This document shows, piece after piece, positions 43,302 through 47,183 of a stretch of 47,183 nucleotides of DNA. Position 1 is the stretch's first letter. Every line of letters begins with the position of its first letter. The position numbers were made by a program, and so were the translations under genes. Under the pieces are notes generated by a model. The model was not told the DNA's origin, did not search any database, and worked only from the letters and a program-made list of their open reading frames with translations. This DNA is from Aquisphaera insulae (GTDB lineage Bacteria; Planctomycetota; Planctomycetia; Isosphaerales; Isosphaeraceae): positions 1-47,183 of the forward strand of contig NZ_JAALJH010000075.1 in the NCBI RefSeq assembly GCF_011064615.1. Reading direction: 5' to 3'.

Positions 43302-44762
43302 ATGGACACGAATCGGGAATCCTGCTATCGGGCCCTGGTCGCGCGAGATGCCCGCTACGACGGCGTCTTCTTCGTGGGCGTCACCACGACGGGCATCTAC
43401 TGCCGGCCGATCTGCCCGGCCCGGACCCCCCGGGCGGATCGCTGCCGCTTCTTCGGCGGGCCCGCCGCGGCCGAGGCGGCGGGATTCCGCCCCTGCCTCC
43501 GGTGCCGCCCGGAGCTCGCGCCCGGGCTGGCCCCCGTGGACTCGACCGCCCGGATCGCCCGCCTCGCCGCGGATCGCATCGACGCGGGCGCCCTCAATGA
43601 CGACGGGACCCTGCCCGAGCTGGCGGCCGAGCTGGGGATCAGCCCCCGCCAGCTCCGCCGGGCGATCCGCAAGGAATTCGGGGTGACGGCCGTGGCCCTG
43701 GCCCAGACCCGCAGGCTGCTCCTGGCCAAGCAGCTCCTCACCGAGACCGACCTCCCGTTGATCCGCGTCGCGTCGGCCAGCGGCTTCTCCAGCGTCCGAC
43801 GGTTCAACGCCCTCTTCCTTTCGCACTACGGCATGGCCCCGTCGCGACTCCGGAAGGACTCGAACCGGGCCGCGTCCGGCGGCCTCTTGAAGCTCCTCCT
43901 CGGCTACCGCCCCCCCCTCGACTGGAGCTTCCTCCTCGAATTCCTCGGCTCGCATTCCACACCCGGGGTGGAACAGGTCGAGGGGAACAGCTACCTCAGG
44001 ACGGTCGCCATCGGCCCGCAACAGGGCTGGTTCCGGGTCAGCCCGGTCGCCGGACGGGCCGCCCTGGCCGTTGAATTCCCCGCCACGCTCGCGCCGGCCT
44101 TGCCGCCGCTGCTCGGCGCCGTCCGCGGGCTCCTCGACCTGGATGCTCATCCCAAGGCCATCGCCGATCAGCTCGGCGCCCACCCGGATCTCGCCCCCCA
44201 CGTCGCATCGCGGACCGGGCTCCGGATCCCCGGCGCGACCGACGGCTTCGAGCTGGCCGTCCGGACGATTCTCGGCCAGCTTGTCTCGGTCCGGGCCGCC
44301 ACGACGCTGTCCGGCCGCCTGGCCCGGACCTTCGGCGAGCCGATCCAGTCCCCATTCCCGGGGCTCGATCGCCTCAGCCCAACCCCACATCGGCTCGCCG
44401 CGGCCGAGGAGACCTCGCTGACCCTCCTCGGGATCGCTCCGACCCGTGCCCGGGCCGTCATCGCTCTGGCTCGGGCCGTCGTCGAGGGCCGGATCCGTCT
44501 CGATCCGACGACCGACCCCGAGGCCGCCATCCGCCGGCTGCGTGAGCTGCCGGGCATCGGCGACTGGACGGCCCAGTCGATCGCCCTGCGGGCCCTCCGC
44601 TGGACCGACGCCTTCCCCGCATCCGACCTGGCCCTGGTCCGCGCCGCGGGTGCTTCGTCCCCCCGCGATCTGGCGCGGATGGCCGAGGCGTGGCGCCCCT
44701 GGCGGGGCTACGCCGCCATCGCACTCTGGCATTCCTACCTCCACCCCTCCCAAGAGGACTGA
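43302..44762 (+). CDS. Ada-N / AraC / AlkA fusion: DNA-3-methyladenine glycosylase with regulator half
   Basis: The 486-residue protein begins like Ada (MDTNRESCYRALVARDARYDG) with the zinc site C34, C38, C65, C68, where C38 is the expected methyl acceptor from phosphotriesters. An AraC-type helix-turn-helix (about 95-185, LAAELGISPRQLRRAIRKEFG, ASGFSSVRRFNALF) follows, then an AlkA N-terminal domain and the HhH-GPD glycosylase (LRELPGIGDWTAQSIALRAL) with catalytic D442 in FPASDLAL. It senses methyl damage and excises alkylated bases. The methylguanine methyltransferase is supplied by the next gene, four bases on. There is no ribosome site at the ATG; a TACATT box 7 bases upstream raises the possibility of a leaderless transcript. 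Confidence 0.93.
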   Translation: MDTNRESCYRALVARDARYDGVFFVGVTTTGIYCRPICPARTPRADRCRFFGGPAAAEAAGFRPCLRCRPELAPGLAPVDSTARIARLAADRIDAGALNDDGTLPELAAELGISPRQLRRAIRKEFGVTAVALAQTRRLLLAKQLLTETDLPLIRVASASGFSSVRRFNALFLSHYGMAPSRLRKDSNRAASGGLLKLLLGYRPPLDWSFLLEFLGSHSTPGVEQVEGNSYLRTVAIGPQQGWFRVSPVAGRAALAVEFPATLAPALPPLLGAVRGLLDLDAHPKAIADQLGAHPDLAPHVASRTGLRIPGATDGFELAVRTILGQLVSVRAATTLSGRLARTFGEPIQSPFPGLDRLSPTPHRLAAAEETSLTLLGIAPTRARAVIALARAVVEGRIRLDPTTDPEAAIRRLRELPGIGDWTAQSIALRALRWTDAFPASDLALVRAAGASSPRDLARMAEAWRPWRGYAAIALWHSYLHPSQED

Positions 44763-44766
44763 ACCG

Positions 44767-45279
44767 ATGAGCCTGACGACGTACTATCACCTGCTCGGCA
44801 GCCCGATCGGCCCGCTGCTCCTGACCTCGCGTGGCGGGGCCCTCACCGGCCTGCACATGACGGTCGTCGAGCCCGAGGCCGGCTGGGTCCGGGACCCCGC
44901 GCCGTTCCGGGAAGCCGTCCGACAGCTCGACGCCTACTTCGACGGCACGCTCACCGCGGGCTTCACCGTGCCCCTCGACCTCGGCGGTACGCCGTTCCAG
45001 CAACGCGTCTGGAAGGAGCTCCAGTCGATCCCCTTCGGCCGGGCGATCTCGTACGCCGAGCTGGCGAAACGGGTCGGCAACCCGCAGGCCAGCCGGGCCG
45101 TCGGCTCGGCCAACGGCCGCAACCCGGTCGGCCTCATCGTCCCCTGCCACCGCGTCATCGCCACCGGCGGCGGCCTCGGCGGCTATGGCGGCGGCCTCGA
45201 CCGCAAGCGCTGGCTGCTCGAGCACGAGGCGGCCATCGTGGCCCGGGAATCGCGGTCGGGATCCGCCAAGACGTGTTAG
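44767..45279 (+). CDS. ogt: Methylated-DNA-protein cysteine methyltransferase
   Basis: The 170-residue protein has the methyltransferase signature VPCHRVI with acceptor C127, plus SYAELAKRVGNPQASRAVG for the Arg finger helix and NGRNP. It directly removes methyl groups from O6-methylguanine in a single-use reaction. The ATG at 44767 follows the Ada-AlkA stop by four bases; the frame is open upstream but that part overlaps the glycosylase gene. It completes the function that the fused Ada-AlkA protein lacks. The last residues are followed at once by a repeat-like sequence. Confidence 0.95.
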   Translation: MSLTTYYHLLGSPIGPLLLTSRGGALTGLHMTVVEPEAGWVRDPAPFREAVRQLDAYFDGTLTAGFTVPLDLGGTPFQQRVWKELQSIPFGRAISYAELAKRVGNPQASRAVGSANGRNPVGLIVPCHRVIATGGGLGGYGGGLDRKRWLLEHEAAIVARESRSGSAKTC

Positions 45280-45445
45280 CCGCGGATTCGCACCGATTCA
45301 CGCTGATGATTCGAACGCGGGGCGTGAGACGGACAGGGATCGTCCGGCGGGCTCAGGATCATCGAGCGCCGACGTTTCCTTCGAACCCCGTTCGTCCCCG
45401 CACTGATCCCCCTGACCGTGTTCATCTGTGTTCATCCGTGGCGGA
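45276..45445. repeat. Possible dispersed repeat element with imperfect inverted ends
   Basis: The left end (TTAGCCGCGGATTCGCACC, from 45276) and the right end, read on the minus strand from about 45443 (GCCACGGATGAACACAGATG), resemble each other, and the right end contains a tandem TGTTCATC. Similar short sequences are common between genes in planctomycetes and related bacteria; this is from memory. I see only this copy in the window. Confidence 0.4.
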
Positions 45446-45763
45446 AATTCGCTTCCGCTCTATCGGATCCCGAGGCTCCGGCCCGAGCGGCAGCCACGGG
45501 CGAGATGCGGCCAGGCGGTATCGATCGGCCTGCGCCACGTGGTAAGCATACAACTCCTCGTAGATTCCTTCTCGATAGACTTCTGGGCGAAGGCAGGCCA
45601 TCCCCCCCGGGCCGAAGTCAATCGCACGATCCGCTTCGACCGCGGCCCGCTCCAGGAAGTAGGCTCGTCTCCTCGCGAGCCGTTCAAATCCCATGCACAT
45701 CGCGAGGACCGCCACCGCGAACATCATGAACCTCAGGCGAAACCGCACGCGGGGAAACGACAT
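45422..45763 (-). CDS. Small single-TM protein, C-terminus inside repeat
   Basis: GGGGAT precedes the ATG at 45763; the 113-residue product starts MSFPRVRFRLRFMMFAVAVLA, a basic leader and one transmembrane segment of the kind found in many small planctomycete proteins. The soluble part is rich in Arg, Ala and Tyr (YREGIYEELYAYHVAQADRYR). The last residues (SATDEHR and stop) are encoded by the repeat-like sequence, so the original C-terminus may have been replaced. Function unknown. Confidence 0.6.
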   Translation of the reverse strand: MSFPRVRFRLRFMMFAVAVLAMCMGFERLARRRAYFLERAAVEADRAIDFGPGGMACLRPEVYREGIYEELYAYHVAQADRYRLAASRPWLPLGPEPRDPIERKRISATDEHR

Positions 45764-45989
45764 GGCTTCATCCCCTTTCACCGTCTTTGCCATCCCAGGT
45801 TGCTTGCTTCCTCCGGGGTGCCTTCCTGATCACATCAAGCCTATTCATGTATTCACCATGTCACCAATGCACAATTTGTCATGTCTTTGTCCTTGAACTC
45901 AAATGGACTCGAAGAACTTTCCGATTCTGGCCTCAAATCGATTCTATGCTTCATGTCTGCATCAAGAGAACGAAACCTGTTTTGACCTA
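45764..45989. other. AT-richer intergenic stretch before the IS element
   Basis: Clearly lower in GC than the rest of the window, especially after 45830. No gene is supported. With 47081-47183 it forms the sequence into which the IS inserted, and may be older horizontally acquired DNA. Confidence 0.5.
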
Positions 45990-46015
45990 CTGACCGGCGC
46001 GCAAGTGGAGTTAAG
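45990..46015 (+). repeat. Left terminal inverted repeat of the IS630 element
   Basis: CTGACCGGCGCGCA then AGTGGAGTTAAG; pairs with 47055-47080 with three mismatches. Confidence 0.9.
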
Positions 46016-46018
46016 TTT

Positions 46019-47032
46019 TCAGGTTGCCAATCCGGCCTGTGCAAAGAAGGATTGGACAAGGTGAGCTTTCTGTCGCAACCGCCCCACGGCGAGGTCCAGT
46101 TCCTGATGCAATTCGTCCAGGTCGCGGCACACCAGGTTCCGCATCTCGACGTTCTTCAAGTGATGCCACCCCCCCTCATCCCAGGGATTCAGATCCGGGG
46201 CGTAACCGGGCAGGGCCTCCAGCTCAACGCGGCCGCGCGTGCTGGACACGAAGTCCAGGACCGCCGCTCGCCGATGGATCGGCGAGCCGTCCCAGACCAC
46301 CAGGAGCCGCTCCCCCGCCACGCGGAGCAGGTGCAGCAGGAATTCGACGCAGTGCAGCCCGTTGAGCGACTCCGGCCGGATCAAGGTGTAGACCCGGCCT
46401 TCCGGCGTCATCCCGCCCATGACCGAGAGGTGATCCCGAGTCTGCTTCTCGCGGAGCACCGGCGTGAGACCCTCCGGGGCGTATGTCTTGACCACCCCCG
46501 GGAGCAAGTAGAAGCCCGATTCGTCCTCGAAGACCAGGGCCCGACGCTCCCGGATGGCGCGCCGCCTCAGTTCCGGCCAGGCCCCTTCGCGCCACCTCCG
46601 GATGGCATCCTCGTCCCGCTGGATGGCGCGCTTGATCGGCTGCTGCGGGGTCCAACCCAGGCCTTCGAGGAGCCGGCCGACGTGGCCCTTGTGGTAGCGG
46701 ACGCCGAATTCCCACTCGATGACCTTGGCGACCCGGGCGCGGGTCCAGACCCGGCCTCGAAAGCCATAGGATTCCGGCCCATGCCAGAGGAGCTCGGGGA
46801 TCAACTGCTTCTGCTCGGGGGAGAGCCTGGGCGAGGCGCCCGCCGAGAGGCGAGCCCGGAGCGACTCGGGACCTCGAGCCACGGCTTCGGTCAACCAGCG
46901 GCTGACGGAGACCTCGGAGACGTCGAGGGCCTCGGCGATGTCGCGCTGATACCAACCCCGGCCCTTGAGGTACAACGCCCGAAACCTCCGCCACTCGAGA
47001 CACTCTCGTGGGATGGGGTGAGTCGTATCCAT
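46019..47032 (-). CDS. IS630 family transposase
   Basis: The 337-residue protein has an N-terminal helix-turn-helix (about 25-50, YQRDIAEALDVSEVSVSRWL), a winged-helix region, and a DDE core with D170 (VFEDESGF), D248 (VVWDGSPIH) and E286 (APDLNPWDEGG). The tryptophan between NP and DEG looks like a one-residue insertion compared with common relatives, close to the catalytic glutamate. It moves the element by cut and paste into TA. The frame is intact. Confidence 0.95.
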   Translation of the reverse strand: MDTTHPIPRECLEWRRFRALYLKGRGWYQRDIAEALDVSEVSVSRWLTEAVARGPESLRARLSAGASPRLSPEQKQLIPELLWHGPESYGFRGRVWTRARVAKVIEWEFGVRYHKGHVGRLLEGLGWTPQQPIKRAIQRDEDAIRRWREGAWPELRRRAIRERRALVFEDESGFYLLPGVVKTYAPEGLTPVLREKQTRDHLSVMGGMTPEGRVYTLIRPESLNGLHCVEFLLHLLRVAGERLLVVWDGSPIHRRAAVLDFVSSTRGRVELEALPGYAPDLNPWDEGGWHHLKNVEMRNLVCRDLDELHQELDLAVGRLRQKAHLVQSFFAQAGLAT

Positions 47033-47054
47033 CCCGTGATTTTACTGCAATCTA

Positions 47055-47080
47055 CTTAACGCAACCTGCGCGCCGGTCAG
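47055..47080 (-). repeat. Right terminal inverted repeat of the IS630 element
   Basis: Mirror of 45990-46015, ending GCGCGCCGGTCAG before TA. Confidence 0.9.
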
Positions 47081-47082
47081 TA

Positions 47083-47183
47083 GAACGTCAAACTCAAGAC
47101 GTGGTCTGACATTATCTCTTTCATCCCCTTGTTCAAAGTAGGGAAGCCTCCGGGAAACGATGCGCACCTGAAAGGTGAGTTAG
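47083..47183. other. Right flank of the IS, no gene seen
   Basis: About 100 bases of lower-GC sequence continuing the stretch interrupted by the IS. It is too short to judge. Confidence 0.4.

Larger units (their letters stand above)
45990..47080 (-). mobile_element. Complete IS630-family insertion sequence
   Basis: The element is 1091 bp, bounded by inverted ends 45990-46015 and 47055-47080 that match at 23 of 26 positions and start CTGACCGGCGCGCA. Both sides carry TA (45988-45989 and 47081-47082), the usual target duplication of this family. Joining the flanks gives CTAG, a known IS630 target. One intact transposase gene fills it. Confidence 0.93.

Noticed and set aside
44446..44766. Upstream extension of the methyltransferase gene
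   Set aside because: It lies inside the AlkA-coding region and lacks methyltransferase sequence.

Overview
The window looks like a chromosomal segment of a high-GC planctomycete, most likely Isosphaeraceae-like. The reasons are the very high GC with long antisense shadow frames, a beta-helix protein with the N-terminal arginine-rich/'RLLLA' motif seen in planctomycete surface proteins, an MJ0042 zinc-ribbon protein, a sulfatase, a kinase fused to a formylglycine-enzyme-like (FGE-like) domain, secreted WD40-caspase proteins, a tiny membrane protein beginning MSFPRVRFRLRF, and an IS630-type element. The genus is inferred from gene style only.

Layout. 1-9.2 kb: a cut-off multi-pass acyltransferase (minus), then a tight three-gene operon (enolase-superfamily N-succinylamino acid racemase/OSBS, M20 hydrolase, GNAT acyltransferase) that matches the known D- to L-amino acid pathway, a secreted arylsulfatase (minus), and an overlapping pair of small membrane proteins. 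9.2 kb: tRNA-Val(UAC) with its own promoter. 9.5-17.3 kb: secreted catabolic and surface proteins (copper amine oxidase, GH20-like hydrolase, BNR/Ycf48-like propeller, glycosyltransferase-like protein, large beta-helix). 17.3-18.8 kb: an outer-membrane barrel candidate (minus).

19.1-43.0 kb is a type VI secretion (T6SS) locus: tssA, tssB, tssC, hcp, tagJ, tssE, tssF, tssG, then a transmembrane Ser/Thr kinase fused to a TagR-like FGE domain, then a secreted protein with two caspase folds around a WD40 propeller, and finally tssH/clpV. Between clpV and the rest, in the opposite direction, lie a lipoprotein and a second secreted WD40-caspase protein whose catalytic Cys is lost. The active and inactive caspase genes meet tail to tail with overlapping stop codons. 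TssJ, TssK, TssL, TssM, VgrG and PAAR are not in the window, so they must be encoded elsewhere. My reading is that the kinase, the caspase pair and the lipoprotein form an envelope sensory or protease module attached to this T6SS; this is the best candidate for an undescribed system here.

43.3-45.3 kb: an alkylation-repair operon (Ada-N/AraC/AlkA fusion plus methylguanine methyltransferase). 45.3-47.2 kb: a repeat-like intergenic element, a small membrane protein whose C-terminus runs into that repeat, an AT-richer stretch, and a complete IS630 copy with 26-bp inverted ends, TA duplication and a CTAG target.
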